Positions 1-8,494 of a stretch of 57,756 bases of DNA are shown here, one piece after another (within the stretch, counting starts at the first letter, position 1; every line of letters begins with the position of its first letter). The notes under the pieces were generated by a model. The model was not told where the DNA came from. It worked only from the letters and a program-made list of their open reading frames with translations, and ran no database searches. Made by a program: the position numbers and the translations under genes. The DNA comes from Candidatus Bathyarchaeum sp. (GTDB taxonomy: Archaea; Thermoproteota; Bathyarchaeia; Bathyarchaeales; Bathyarchaeaceae): the NCBI GenBank assembly GCA_016930555.1, contig JAFGGM010000054.1, positions 1 to 57,756 of the forward strand, in the 5' to 3' direction.

Positions 1-285
1 AAGGGATATCCACTCCGTATTTGTTTCGGACAAAAGAGCCAAAGATTCGTCAGATTCTGAGCTGCCAAAAGCGTCAGGGCTCCAAGTCGAAAAGGACATA
101 CCCTTTTGGTAGACCGGCACTTCATAAGAAACCGAAACTGGAAACACAGACGAACCAGCAATTTCAGCATCTCTATAATTAAGGGTGATGGAAAATGCGG
201 GGCAAGCAAGAGCATTTAATGTCAGCAGAACCATAAACAATGAGACAATTAACGCTTTTTTTGGTACAGCCATAATCTTGACCAT
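1..285 (-). CDS. Secreted glycoside-hydrolase-like protein, N-terminal part (runs off the window)
   Basis: The first 95 codons of a gene read leftward and leave the window at base 1. The start is ATG at 285, with a second candidate ATG at 273. The N-terminus is a clear signal peptide: basic MVKIMAVPKK, a hydrophobic stretch, then a Cys at about residue 27 that could be a lipobox. After it comes a segment with KGMSFSTWSPDAFGSSESDE and a leucine-rich helix ending NTEWISL. That resembles the first beta-alpha unit of GH113-like TIM barrels ('G.SF..W......S..S...L..L..T...W..L'). The family call rests on this short segment only, and substrate is unknown. It lies just downstream of three small membrane or surface genes on the same strand. 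Confidence 0.6.
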   Translation of the reverse strand, partial: MVKIMAVPKKALIVSLFMVLLTLNALACPAFSITLNYRDAEIAGSSVFPVSVSYEVPVYQKGMSFSTWSPDAFGSSESDESLALLSETNTEWISL

Positions 286-300
286 GCTGTTCTTCTTTGT

Positions 301-771
301 TTAATGGAAGTCAATGTCCGTAGATTTTTCGGTGAGAATGCCGATAGCTCCAAGAAGATTCTTTGCTACACTTAGCATATTCACTGCTATAATCATCAAC
401 AAAATGATGGTGATGTCAACTGTCAAATTTAACGTAAAATCTTCAACTGGCACTGTCAAATTTAGTACGCCGCCATTTGAAAGGACCAAAAAGTAGGTAA
501 CTATAACAATGGCTTTTGCTATTCCGAAACCGTGTCCTATAACGGTCTTGGCGAAGAGTTGCCCTGCAATAGCAAAGAAAACGGATATTACTGCAAACTG
601 GAAAAGTTGACCTTTGTAATCAAAGGGCATCATGCTCAAGGGTAGGTTGCTGGGGAGGAGCGCCAAGGGTAAGTAATAGACGACCATGTACGTTAATGCA
701 CCCATTAGAGCAGCCTTCATAACTCTCGGGAATACCGTATTCATGATAAAATTCGAGTCTAACTCAACCAT
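301..771 (-). CDS. Hypothetical small integral membrane protein
   Basis: About 156 residues starting MVELDSNFIM. I chose ATG at 771 over the longer in-frame start at 834, because 771 overlaps the stop of the upstream gene by 8 bases, a normal operon junction. The longer form would overlap it by 71 bases. Four hydrophobic segments are visible: around MKAALMGALTYMVVYYLPLAL, QFAVISVFFAIAGQLF, a long AIVIVTYFLVL segment, and VDITIILLMIIAVNML. No family is recognised. It forms a unit with the two genes upstream (764-1929), and the trio may encode one membrane complex. That is inference. Confidence 0.6.
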   Translation of the reverse strand: MVELDSNFIMNTVFPRVMKAALMGALTYMVVYYLPLALLPSNLPLSMMPFDYKGQLFQFAVISVFFAIAGQLFAKTVIGHGFGIAKAIVIVTYFLVLSNGGVLNLTVPVEDFTLNLTVDITIILLMIIAVNMLSVAKNLLGAIGILTEKSTDIDFH

Positions 772-1549
772 AATGCTCCCACCAATCCACAGTAAACAGA
801 TGCGTCTCAAATAGAATGTGCAGCTTTCCACCATCTGCTAGCTTCGATTCATCCTGAACTCTCACATAAAGAAGAATGTTGTCCCCAAAATTTTGGTTCG
901 ACACCGCATTGATGTCGGTGACTCCAGATGCTATGTGCTGGTCTGAATTGTTGTAGGCTTCCATTTTCAATGTCCCTGTAATGTCAATGACGGCGTGGTT
1001 TTCAAAGCTTACAGGCATCACCGCCTCGACATGGCTGCTGTTATGCTGAGAAACAGAGAGAGCTCCTATAGAGAAATCAGCAAAGGGTGCACCCCAAGGC
1101 AGCGACACATTTGTTGAAAGTTGCACTGGGATAGCCCGAGCAAAGTTGAGGTCTGCAAAGATTTCTACAGTGAATTTGTGGTCATTCAGCATAAAAATCA
1201 GGTGGTCCATGGCCAGTATGTCGTCTAGGTCTACCTTGATTGTGTGGGACTCGTTAACGGTTTTTCCTTGGGGTATCGAGTCGACAAGGGTTTCTGTCAA
1301 ATCCAGCACTTGTCCATCTGGGTCTGTAACACGGGTTCTTAGGTTCAAATCAGCAATTTCGTAGTAACCGTTGTTATCTATGGAGAAGGGCAAAGAAAAT
1401 TTAATGCCGCTGCTGGTGGGAAGCATTTGTGCTTCTCCAATGTTCACGCCTACATTCATCACTGAATAGACTGCAGTTACTGAAAATAAGAGAATCACCA
1501 TCCACAATATAATAGTGGCTACTGTGAGCATGCTTGTAGTTATCTTCAT
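764..1549 (-). CDS. Hypothetical membrane-anchored extracellular beta protein
   Basis: 261 residues. The N-terminus has one long transmembrane segment (about residues 7-30, TVATIILWMVILLFSVTAV). The rest is hydrophilic and rich in Val, Thr, Asn and Asp with alternating beta-like patterns. Two halves look related in style (NNGYYEIADLNLRTRV and FENHAVIDITGTLKME), resembling tandem Ig-like or LEA14-like domains that face outward. No catalytic motif is seen. Its stop overlaps the start of the next gene by 8 bases, and the upstream membrane gene ends 12 bases before its start, so the three are probably co-transcribed. Function unknown. Confidence 0.6.
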   Translation of the reverse strand: MKITTSMLTVATIILWMVILLFSVTAVYSVMNVGVNIGEAQMLPTSSGIKFSLPFSIDNNGYYEIADLNLRTRVTDPDGQVLDLTETLVDSIPQGKTVNESHTIKVDLDDILAMDHLIFMLNDHKFTVEIFADLNFARAIPVQLSTNVSLPWGAPFADFSIGALSVSQHNSSHVEAVMPVSFENHAVIDITGTLKMEAYNNSDQHIASGVTDINAVSNQNFGDNILLYVRVQDESKLADGGKLHILFETHLFTVDWWEHYG

Positions 1550-1560
1550 TTAATTTTCCT

Positions 1561-1929
1561 TCACTTTTGGCTTGCTTGAACAAGAATTTTTGGTCCTTTC
1601 TTAGCAGGTACAGGTTCCTTTTGATTTATGACGGGATTAGGTCGTGTTTGAGGTTGGGGAGTTGCCAGCCGTTTGAGTTGTATAATAAGCTGTATTCCCC
1701 TTGCTGTTAGCCCTGTGCCTATCCATCCCATAATGCCGAGGTACATTATTCGAATGGATGCTCCAATGAGGGGGGCTAGGGCGCTACCGAAGACGTCTAC
1801 TAGGTCGGATGAACCTGTGATATTTGGGTCGTTGATGAGGAATATATAGGCACTTATGAAGGTGAAAGCAAGCAAACCGATACCTATGAAGAGAATTATG
1901 TATGCTATGTTGGTTGTTATGTCTTTCAT
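1561..1929 (-). CDS. Hypothetical two-TM membrane protein
   Basis: 122 residues with two transmembrane helices: residues about 7-30 (AYIILFIGIGLLAFTFISAYIF) and about 50-75 (LAPLIGASIRIMYLGIMGWIG). The basic, Pro-rich cytoplasmic tail ends QKEPVPAKKGPKILVQASQK. The layout resembles small archaeal proteins that sit beside surface proteins. No defined family is assigned. It is the first gene of the leftward trio that continues to base 301. Confidence 0.55.
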   Translation of the reverse strand: MKDITTNIAYIILFIGIGLLAFTFISAYIFLINDPNITGSSDLVDVFGSALAPLIGASIRIMYLGIMGWIGTGLTARGIQLIIQLKRLATPQPQTRPNPVINQKEPVPAKKGPKILVQASQK

Positions 1930-2055
1930 TGTGTGCCCTCTTTCTCATAGTTAGGGCTTGTTTAACATATTAAATCTTCTGTCTTACTAAACAATATTAT
2001 TTTTTAGTTACCCCCTTCAACAACAACGTAAAACCACAAAACACCACTTAGTCTA

Positions 2056-2253
2056 CTAATAGTCCCTTCTTCTTTTCATGGCACGAATATAATTCGACGC
2101 TTCTTGAGCAGTTTTTACCTGAGCAACCTTTTTTGCACTAACCAACTTTAACCGGGTCGCACAGTATGGGCAGCGTTTAGTTTTTTGGGTGCCTTTAGCC
2201 AGCAGAAATCGTCCACAACCATAACAGACAATCACCACATACATTTTGTGCAC
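2056..2253 (-). CDS. DUF1922-like zinc-ribbon protein
   Basis: 65 residues (62 if the internal ATG at 2244 is used). The motif VCYGCGRFLLAKGTQKTKRC continues to PYC and forms a CxxC...CxxC zinc ribbon. A basic helix follows (QEASNYIRAMKRRRDY). Length, the position of the four cysteines and the C-terminal helix fit the archaeal DUF1922 family (MTH1184-like), whose function is not established. It is divergent from the restriction-fold protein at 2315, with about 60 bases between, so the two may share a control region. Confidence 0.7.
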   Translation of the reverse strand: MHKMYVVIVCYGCGRFLLAKGTQKTKRCPYCATRLKLVSAKKVAQVKTAQEASNYIRAMKRRRDY

Positions 2254-2314
2254 ATCCTTAGAGGGAAAAGCTTTTTGTTGCCATCGCTTAAATGCTTTAA
2301 GAGGATGCAGGTAA

Positions 2315-2653
2315 ATGAGTCGGCTTTCCTTGGCAAATCTTGCTGCAAAATATTTCAGGCAGAATGGCTACGAGACGGAGAAAGATGCTGTTCTAGAGGG
2401 CGAGTCTGGACTTTCACAGAAGTTTGATTTAATAATTCGGCGTGGCAAGGAGAAGCGTTCTGTTTGGATTAGAGATTGGAACAGGACTGTCGGCGTTAAC
2501 ATCGTAATTAATATTGATAAGGCTGCAGAGGACGTTGGTTTTCCTAAGCCCATCATCATTTCTGAAAAGTTTAGTGGTCATGCCAAAGCATATGCTAATC
2601 GTCGGGGCATTACTTTATTGACGAAACAGCAAATTCTACGGTTGCTGGGCTAA
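2315..2653 (+). CDS. Restriction-endonuclease-fold (Mrr-like) small protein
   Basis: 112 residues. The order of elements is an N-terminal helix (LANLAAKYFRQNGYETEKD), a strand with KFDLIIRRGKEKRSVWIRDW, then alternating strands and helices (VNIVINIDKAAEDVG, PIIISEKFSGHAKAYANRRG, ITLLTKQQILRLL). That is the shape of a PD-(D/E)xK nuclease core: D in KFDLI, but the second acidic and Lys pair is not a clean ExK (VWIRDW), so activity is uncertain. Its stop overlaps the end of the convergent kinase gene by 4 bases. Function is inferred from fold pattern only. Confidence 0.6.
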   Translation: MSRLSLANLAAKYFRQNGYETEKDAVLEGESGLSQKFDLIIRRGKEKRSVWIRDWNRTVGVNIVINIDKAAEDVGFPKPIIISEKFSGHAKAYANRRGITLLTKQQILRLLG

Positions 2654-3247
2654 ATCATCTTTTTCAGGAACTCTTCTAGTTGTCCATCAGTTTCTAGTTT
2701 CTTTAACCAGTTAACGGTTCCCTGTCTGCAGGTTTCTTTTTTCTCAAGCACCCGCGCTGCCTCTTCTACTACGATATCTACGGTTTTGTCGCTAACATCG
2801 ATTTCGCAAACTTGGTCAGAACCATAAACTGACAGGGTATCAAAGAGGCAAACATCCAGTATTTCACCTGTCAGGTTCTCCCACACTTTCTTTGAGTCAT
2901 AACCCCGCTCCTCTAGCACAGCCTTGAGTTGACGGGGATCGCGTCTAAGAACAAGAACAGTTTTGACATAATTTGTTGGAACAACGTCAACCACGTAGTG
3001 TCCTTCGATTACGGTCGTGCCCGTCGTGTTGGCTAGGAGTTTTTCCAGATTTTCCAAGACTTTTTCTGTGTCCGCTATTAGAGTGCCTCTTTCGTCATCA
3101 ACTCGGGTAAAGAGCTGCTGTTCTTTAACCAATTCATTTATCCCTAAGTAGTTGGCCTCCATTTTGGAGGCTAACTTGTGGGCGATTGTGGTTTTTCCTA
3201 CTCCGGGAGTGCCTGTTACAAGAATTGCTTGTTTGAAGGTTTTTCAC
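2650..3247 (-). pseudogene. AK6/Fap7-like adenylate kinase, frameshifted at codon 2-3
   Basis: The continuous frame from ATG 3162 gives 170 residues, but it lacks the ATP-binding loop. The same frame continues upstream to about 3240 and encodes QAILVTGTPGVGKTTIAHKL, a perfect Walker A, then meets TGA. If the A5 run at 3240-3244 had four bases, the gene would start at GTG 3247 and read V-K-T-F-K-Q. Family features are present: LREEQ-like LVKEQQLFTRVDDERGTL, VIEGHYVVDVVP, VLRRDPRQLKAVLEERGY and a C-terminal helix. AK6 kinases act in small-subunit ribosome maturation, so inactivation is unlikely. A homopolymer error or an unusual start is the better explanation. Confidence 0.8.
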
Positions 3248-3377
3248 GATCCCTCATGCTTAGTCAATTAATGTATGTTCTGCTGTTTTATCAAACTTTG
3301 CCGCTACATCATGGCAAAGAGCATTCGTTTGATGTTGATAATTTTTAGGTTAATTGTTATAAACAAATTCCTGTAAT

Positions 3378-4046
3378 ATGTTACTGTGCGTTGGGGATTC
3401 GCCGTTGAACCTGTTCGATATGATTGAGCGAGTTACGAGAAAGATTGCGCCTGGACCAGCACCAGCCTTCAATGAGGCACATGTGGTTAAGGCGATGGAA
3501 CTGATTGGAAAATACCAAACCGTGGGCAGAATAAAGCTTTCCAAAGAGATGGGGTTAGGGGAAGGCACAACTCGCACCCTTCTGAAGCACTTAAAAAATG
3601 AGGGTGTAACTCAAAGTTCAAGAAACGGAATCTCCTTCTCTGGAGAAGGAAAGAAGCTGTTTTCTGACTTGCGAGGCCAACTCAGCGAAGGTATTGATGT
3701 TCCCAGCAGTCCTCTAACAGTTGGAGCATTCAATATTGCAGTTCTTGTACGGGACGCAGCTCAGGCAATAGGGAGCGGCATGGAACAAAGAGATGCAGCA
3801 ATCAAAAGTGGAGCATTAGGGGCAACTACTCTGATTTTTTCCAGCAACAAGCTGGAGTTGCCTCAGGAAGAGGAGAATCTTTGCGAAAGCATGCCCGAAT
3901 TACATGACAAACTGGTTATACAGTTGAATCCAAAAGAAAACGATGTCATCATTGTGGGCAGTGGAGAAAATAGGGACTTGGCAGAAATCGGAGCAAAAAT
4001 GGCTGCAATAAAACTGCTAAAATGCGCCAGCGCAACTAATGATTAA
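3378..4046 (+). CDS. Winged-helix regulator with C-terminal DUF4443-type domain
   Basis: 222 residues, or 208 if translation starts at the internal ATG 3420 (MIERVTRKIAPGPAPAF), which fits family starts better. Residues about 30-90 form a winged helix: HVVKAMELIGKYQTVGRIKL, then EGTTRTLLKHLKNEGVTQSS as recognition helix and wing. The rest (about 105-220) is an alpha/beta domain with FNIAVLVRDAAQAIGSGMEQ, ATTLIFSSNKLELP and NDVIIVGSGENRDLAEIGAK, the pattern of archaeal DUF4443 proteins, which look like small-molecule sensors. The ligand is unknown. The family name is from memory and not verified. Confidence 0.65.
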   Translation: MLLCVGDSPLNLFDMIERVTRKIAPGPAPAFNEAHVVKAMELIGKYQTVGRIKLSKEMGLGEGTTRTLLKHLKNEGVTQSSRNGISFSGEGKKLFSDLRGQLSEGIDVPSSPLTVGAFNIAVLVRDAAQAIGSGMEQRDAAIKSGALGATTLIFSSNKLELPQEEENLCESMPELHDKLVIQLNPKENDVIIVGSGENRDLAEIGAKMAAIKLLKCASATND

Positions 4047-4227
4047 TCCACTTAACTAAGTGACGTGGCAATTCATGGAGGTTAATGCGCGGGGAGGCAC
4101 GAGGGAATGACGGAGACCACTCTACTTTGGCGTTTCTAATTTTGTAATCCTCGAATTTTGCAATACAGGGATCCCATTTCATTATTGGATGCTCCATTTT
4201 TCTTTTCTGGGTTTTGGGTGATTTCAT
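4036..4227 (-). CDS. Hypothetical small protein
   Basis: 63 codons from ATG 4227, overlapping the convergent regulator's end by 11 bases. Codon usage looks ordinary and the sequence has a coherent pattern (EHPIMKWDPCIAKFEDYKI, then a Pro-rich segment and HELPRHLVKWINH). No Shine-Dalgarno is seen. An AT-rich promoter-like stretch lies upstream around 4235-4255, consistent with a leaderless transcript. I recognise no family, and it may be spurious. Confidence 0.35.
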   Translation of the reverse strand: MKSPKTQKRKMEHPIMKWDPCIAKFEDYKIRNAKVEWSPSFPRASPRINLHELPRHLVKWINH

Positions 4228-4407
4228 AAGAATACACTATTTCATTATATCTTACGACTGAATATAACCATTGTTTTTGTTTTAGACTTGTATCAAAAAT
4301 CGAAATATCTCACAAACATGTGCTGCATCCTTATACTGCTAATTCCCAATTTCAAAATAACATGTAATTTAATTATACACAGCAAAAATCGCAGACATCT
4401 AGTTTTT

Positions 4408-4760
4408 TCATCTTTTAAGGATTGCTTTTTCTAGGGCTTCATCACGTTTTTTTAGGTAAGTAATTTCAAGAACATCTTTTAGTCTTTCATATGTGTATTC
4501 ATCTTTTGTTACATTTTGAATTTGTATTTTCCAAAACAACCCTTGATTCAACCTAAAACTCTTTCTGATTGTTGTTGGTGTTGCCAAAAGTTTCAGAAAT
4601 ATTTTGATTCCATTAGCTAGCTGTTATTAAACCCAAGTTACTCGCGGTTTCGGACAAAGCAACATAAAGTTCTATATTGTAGTAATGCTAAGCAAATGTT
4701 GCAGAAGCTTTAAGCTGTTCACCCTATTCACCAAAGAATCTTCTTCTTTTTTATCTTATG
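4408..4760 (-). pseudogene. Decayed coding remnant
   Basis: Reading leftward, one frame is open from about 4626 to the TGA at 4408-4410. It encodes a protein-like tail (ERLKDVLEITYLKKRDEALE). Upstream, short protein-like pieces continue in other frames (ELYVALSETASNLGLITAS in one, NRVNSLKLLQHLLSITTI in another), broken by stops. This looks like the C-terminal part of an old gene decayed by several indels. The family is unknown. The rest of 4228-4930 holds nothing else I can support. Confidence 0.3.
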
Positions 4761-4930
4761 TTTTATAGTAGAAAAGCGGTTTTCTTAACACTTGCCATGA
4801 ACATGGGTTACATTAAAACATAATAAGTTTTTAGTCTTGAAAACCTTTCTGAAATTTAGAGCAGCACCTAACCCAAAACAGAGACAAAGGCTTGACAAGT
4901 TACGAATTATAAATCGATTGAAGTGCTTAC

Positions 4931-5355
4931 TCAGTGATGGCGATAGTTTTCGTAGTCTGGGAGGTTTCTTTCATATTCCTTATCCATCAGAGTCGAAGAA
5001 ACCAGAAAGTCTGCGGTGGAGCGGTTACATGCCACAGGAATATTCCACACCACAGCCATTCTTAGAAGAGCCATAACGTCTGGGTCATGGGGCAGAGACT
5101 CCAATTGGTCCCAGAAAAAATCAGAAAATCAATTTCGCCGTTTGCAATCTTGGCACCAATCTGCATGTCACCACCCAATGGACCGCTCTTTAGCCTCGTC
5201 AAATCAAAAACTGCCTTTTCGATAACTTTTCCTGTTGTTCCAGTTGCGAAGAGTTCATGCAAACTCAAAAGATACTTGTTAAACTTCACCCACTCTAGCA
5301 AATCTTGTTTTTTGTGGTAATGGGCAACCAAAGCAATTCGATTTCGTTCTTTCAT
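4931..5355 (-). pseudogene. mgsA: Methylglyoxal synthase, frameshifted
   Basis: Methylglyoxal synthase converts dihydroxyacetone phosphate to methylglyoxal. From ATG 5355 the frame gives IALVAHYHKKQDLLEW, HELFATGTTGKVIEKA, LKSGPLGGDMQIGAKI and EIDFLIF, all typical. At a T6 run (5114-5119) the frame shifts. Adding one T restores [20 protein letters not shown] followed by [20 protein letters not shown] and a stop at 4931. The span is 425 bases, one short of a full reading frame. The motif AHDH, whose Asp is conserved in the family, reads AHYH (a single G to T change). Two independent lesions argue for a true pseudogene. The enzyme is mainly bacterial, so the gene was probably acquired by transfer. 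Confidence 0.85.
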
Positions 5356-5443
5356 TAAAACCTTTTCGCCACTAACTTTTATTATCTCTATATATCATCA
5401 GGACCTCATTTTTGGCGGAAAAAAATGTTTTGCAACTTCAACT

Positions 5444-7405
5444 CTACCTCTTTCTAGAAGAAACTTTCGGCTGGTAAACGCACCACGGGTCAGATGCCAA
5501 ATAATCGCCTTGCGACGTTGTTGGTTCATGCAGTGCACCACAAAAATCCATCTGATCTGTAGTTACGCCATAGGCTCTGGCGCGGCATCCTCCACATTCT
5601 TCACGGTGTTCACAAATTCCACATTTTCCTTTCAGTTGGTCAAAGTCCCTGAGTGCCTTGAAGACTTCTGAGTTGAACCAGATGTCCTTGAAGGACCTTT
5701 CTCGGATGTTGCCAAGATCAAGGGGCAGATACGGGCAAGGCGTAACCTCCCCTGAAGGATAGATGCGGCAGTAATAGAGACCCGCCATGCAGCCTCGAAC
5801 CCACCGCGACATGTCAACTCCCTGCTCCTTAGAAACCCGCATAAACTGTGGAGCACAGGAAGGTTTTACATTCATTTTATACTTCGTAATTTTGCCGAGA
5901 GTACTCGAAATCATGTCTTCATACATCTGCGGAGTAATATCTTCAATGTCGGTTCCTCGTCCAGTAGGCACCAAGAAAAACAAATGAAAATTGTCCACAC
6001 CCAAATCCTCTGCCAGAGCCATTATGTCATCTATCTCATCATAGTTTTGTAAAGTCACTGTACTGTTAACCTGAACCTCTATCTTGCTCTTTTTAAGAGA
6101 CTTGATGGCATCTACGGCATGTTGCCAGCAGCCCTTAACGCCTCGGAAATCATCATGACGTTCAGGTATACTTGAGTCTAAACTAATTGCAACAGTTCCC
6201 ATTCCAGCATCTTCAAGTTTTTTTGTAACCACGTCGTCGATGAGCATACCATTGCTTCCCATGCCCATCCTTAAGCCACGGTCTGCACCATACCTGATGA
6301 TTTCATAAATGTCATCTCTCATGAGGGGTTCACCGCCGCTCAATATCAACAGTGGTCTGCTGACTTCAGTAATCTGATGGATAAGCATCTTCGCTGCGTC
6401 AGTACTTAATTCATCCGCTAATTCTGTTTCAGCCGCGTTGATATAACAGTGGGCACACTTCAGATTGCACTTCAAAGTAACATTCCATGATACAACTAAT
6501 GGAACATACTTCTCTTTACTGGGCGCAGCAGATATGGGGGCAATCTTTATGCGGAACTCACATTTTCCGTCAGTTGCCATCCTCATAGGTTGAGTGACGG
6601 CTACTGGGAAGGGAATGAACTTTTCGAACATCGACTGGGCATGTGCCCTGCAGAAGCGTTTGCAGAAAAGTTGGGACGTTTCCGTGCTTGTGTCCAACTC
6701 CTTTTTCACGTATTGGTGGCTTCCGTAGATGGGGCAATTCAGGAACCGCATGAATCCTCCTAGATTCTTCATGTCCATTTCGTGTTCGATGAAGTGGTCG
6801 CTGAGCATCAGTTTCTGCAATTTTGCTTTTGATATTCCAACCTTCAGGCTAACGTTGAAAGCGGAGTCAACTGTTTCGTCACCAAACTTCTTCTGCACCC
6901 TAGCCATAACTTGCTCAAGCTGTTCTACACCCAACTCGTCAGCCAACCGTTCCACAATCAAGAAACCCTTAAGTGTCTCATACTCTTGACGTAAACGCAT
7001 CTCAATAACATATTTAGTCCAATCAAGAAACACGCTACTGATGAGATCCTTGGCTTCAGAATCCTTTCGATTAAGCAGCTCCTCAACTTCTCTGGTTCTG
7101 TCACTCAGACTCTTGAAAAGATGAATTTTTTCCTCGACATTAGGCGCCTCATTTCTAACTGGCACCACTAAGCTATCTTTCAGAGGCACAATTTCAGCCA
7201 AAAGCTTCTTGGCATCGGAAACAAAGTCACTGTAAAAACGCCACAACATTCTATCCACAGAAGGAGAATCCACCTTAAGTTCCTCAAGAATAACTCTGGA
7301 TTCAGCAGCCATCTTACTTACCATTGCCATGTGGTACAACAATGAGCCTTCCATTCCTGCATCACTGCTTCTGCCAGAGGAACCATGAAATACATCAGAA
7401 ACCAA
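5444..7405 (-). CDS. Radical SAM/SPASM protein with long helical N-terminal domain
   Basis: 653 residues from TTG 7405. Residues 1-200 are helical and charged. Residues about 215-290 hold a Cys-containing segment (NCPIYGSHQY, FCKRFCRAHA). The radical SAM core begins near residue 310 with CNLKCAHC, the CxxxCxxC that binds the SAM iron-sulfur cluster, followed by LILSGGEPLMRDD. The C-terminal SPASM domain (about 540-640) has CMAGLYYC, CPYLPLDLGN and CGICEHREECGGC for auxiliary clusters. Such proteins modify peptides or tetrapyrroles; the substrate here is unknown. The frame stays open and protein-like for 50 codons upstream of the TTG (to 7555) but offers no ATG, GTG or TTG, so the true start is unsettled. 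Confidence 0.8.
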   Translation of the reverse strand: MVSDVFHGSSGRSSDAGMEGSLLYHMAMVSKMAAESRVILEELKVDSPSVDRMLWRFYSDFVSDAKKLLAEIVPLKDSLVVPVRNEAPNVEEKIHLFKSLSDRTREVEELLNRKDSEAKDLISSVFLDWTKYVIEMRLRQEYETLKGFLIVERLADELGVEQLEQVMARVQKKFGDETVDSAFNVSLKVGISKAKLQKLMLSDHFIEHEMDMKNLGGFMRFLNCPIYGSHQYVKKELDTSTETSQLFCKRFCRAHAQSMFEKFIPFPVAVTQPMRMATDGKCEFRIKIAPISAAPSKEKYVPLVVSWNVTLKCNLKCAHCYINAAETELADELSTDAAKMLIHQITEVSRPLLILSGGEPLMRDDIYEIIRYGADRGLRMGMGSNGMLIDDVVTKKLEDAGMGTVAISLDSSIPERHDDFRGVKGCWQHAVDAIKSLKKSKIEVQVNSTVTLQNYDEIDDIMALAEDLGVDNFHLFFLVPTGRGTDIEDITPQMYEDMISSTLGKITKYKMNVKPSCAPQFMRVSKEQGVDMSRWVRGCMAGLYYCRIYPSGEVTPCPYLPLDLGNIRERSFKDIWFNSEVFKALRDFDQLKGKCGICEHREECGGCRARAYGVTTDQMDFCGALHEPTTSQGDYLASDPWCVYQPKVSSRKR

Positions 7406-7715
7406 ACTTTTTGCCGTTTCAAATTCTCCAGAAGTTATTGATTCTTTGGCTTTGTCGATTTTCTGTTTTCTCTCTTTAAGCAGAAGAGCCCACTTGTGGC
7501 ATTGTGCCTTATTATATTTGGTTAAGGTTTCCCTCTCCGCTTGTGGTTTATGGCGTTAAAGCTTTGAGGAGGTTATAAGTTCTTTGTTTTCGTGTGGTTC
7601 CTTTTCATTCCATGGGATAGAGTTATTTACTGGCTCCTACATTTAAAAAGACAATACGCCCAGAACTCTTTAAATAACTCCACAAAAATGATGATGGGTG
7701 TAAGGCGGATAGAAA
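7406..7715. other. Divergent intergenic region between radical SAM gene and tbp
   Basis: The left half (7406-7555) reads as an open continuation of the radical SAM frame and may be coding. The right half carries the likely tbp promoter: an AT-rich TTTAAATA box around 7670-7677 preceded by purines, about 40 bases before the tbp ATG, and a GGCGG Shine-Dalgarno-like sequence near 7700. Confidence 0.4.
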
Positions 7716-8276
7716 ATGCCGAATCTTAGAGATTCCATCCGAATCGAAAACGTGGTATCATCTGTTACCTTAAACCAGAAAATCGACCTCAACGCCGTTG
7801 TTAAGGGGAATCCCTTAGTTGAGTATCGTCCAGAAAAGTTTCCGGGCTTAGTTTTCAGATTAAAGAAACCTAAAACAGCAATCCTGATCTTCAGCACAGG
7901 AAAGATGGTTTGCACTGGAGCCAAATCTGAGAAGGAATCAAAACGAGCAGTTATGAAGGTCGTTAAGGAATTGAAGAAAAGCGGAATAGTTATCGTTGGC
8001 AAACCTGAAATCAACGTAGTGAACATAGTTGCTTCAGCAAACCTTCTAGGGCGAATAGAGCTAGAGGACTGCGCTTACTCCCTAGGTAAAACTATGTATG
8101 AACCCGAACAGTTTCCAGGTCTAATATATAGAATGGATGACCCAAAAGTTGTGATTCTTCTCTTTGCAAGCGGAAAACTAGTTTGCACTGGGGCAACAAA
8201 AGAAGAAGATGTTTACATCGCGGTTGATAACCTTCACAAAGATCTTGAAGAAAAAGACTTGATATACTACGACTAA
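7716..8276 (+). CDS. tbp: TATA-box-binding protein
   Basis: 186 residues, the usual archaeal TBP length, built of two pseudo-symmetric repeats. Repeat 1 has EKFPGLVFRLKKPKTAILIF and STGKMVCTGAKSEKES (residues 40-75). Repeat 2 has EQFPGLIYRMDDPKVVILLF and ASGKLVCTGATKEEDV (131-166). It binds TATA boxes and nucleates transcription with TFB and RNA polymerase. The start ATG at 7716 gives MPNLRDSIRIENVVSSVTL, the expected N-terminus. Single gene, not in an operon. Confidence 0.97.
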   Translation: MPNLRDSIRIENVVSSVTLNQKIDLNAVVKGNPLVEYRPEKFPGLVFRLKKPKTAILIFSTGKMVCTGAKSEKESKRAVMKVVKELKKSGIVIVGKPEINVVNIVASANLLGRIELEDCAYSLGKTMYEPEQFPGLIYRMDDPKVVILLFASGKLVCTGATKEEDVYIAVDNLHKDLEEKDLIYYD

Positions 8277-8427
8277 CCCTGTTGAGTGTATGGAAACGAA
8301 TAAACCTAATTATTTTAATCCAAATTTTGTTTTTTAGAATCTATTTCTATTGAACAGAACGTTGCAAATTAGCTTTTGTTTAAAAAATAAACTATTTTAG
8401 GTTCAATAACTTCTAAATAGTCATTTT

Positions 8428-8442
8428 CCGAAAGGTTAAATA
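8428..8442 (+). promoter_or_regulatory. Promoter of the cdh operon (BRE plus TATA)
   Basis: Purine-rich CCGAAAGG (8428-8435) is followed by TTAAATA (8436-8442). Placing transcription start about 25 bases downstream gives a leader of roughly 30 bases with AAAGGTGAT (8479-8487) ahead of the TTG start at 8495. The 8277-8427 stretch before it is AT-rich and holds nothing else I can name. Confidence 0.6.
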
Positions 8443-8494
8443 AGACTGCTCGTAATTTTCTTCATTCCTAACAACTTAAAGGTGATAAGAAAAT

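Noticed and set aside
4837-5225. Rightward frames of 79 and 69 codons
   Set aside because: They lie on the opposite strand of the mgsA pseudogene, which has unmistakable family sequence.
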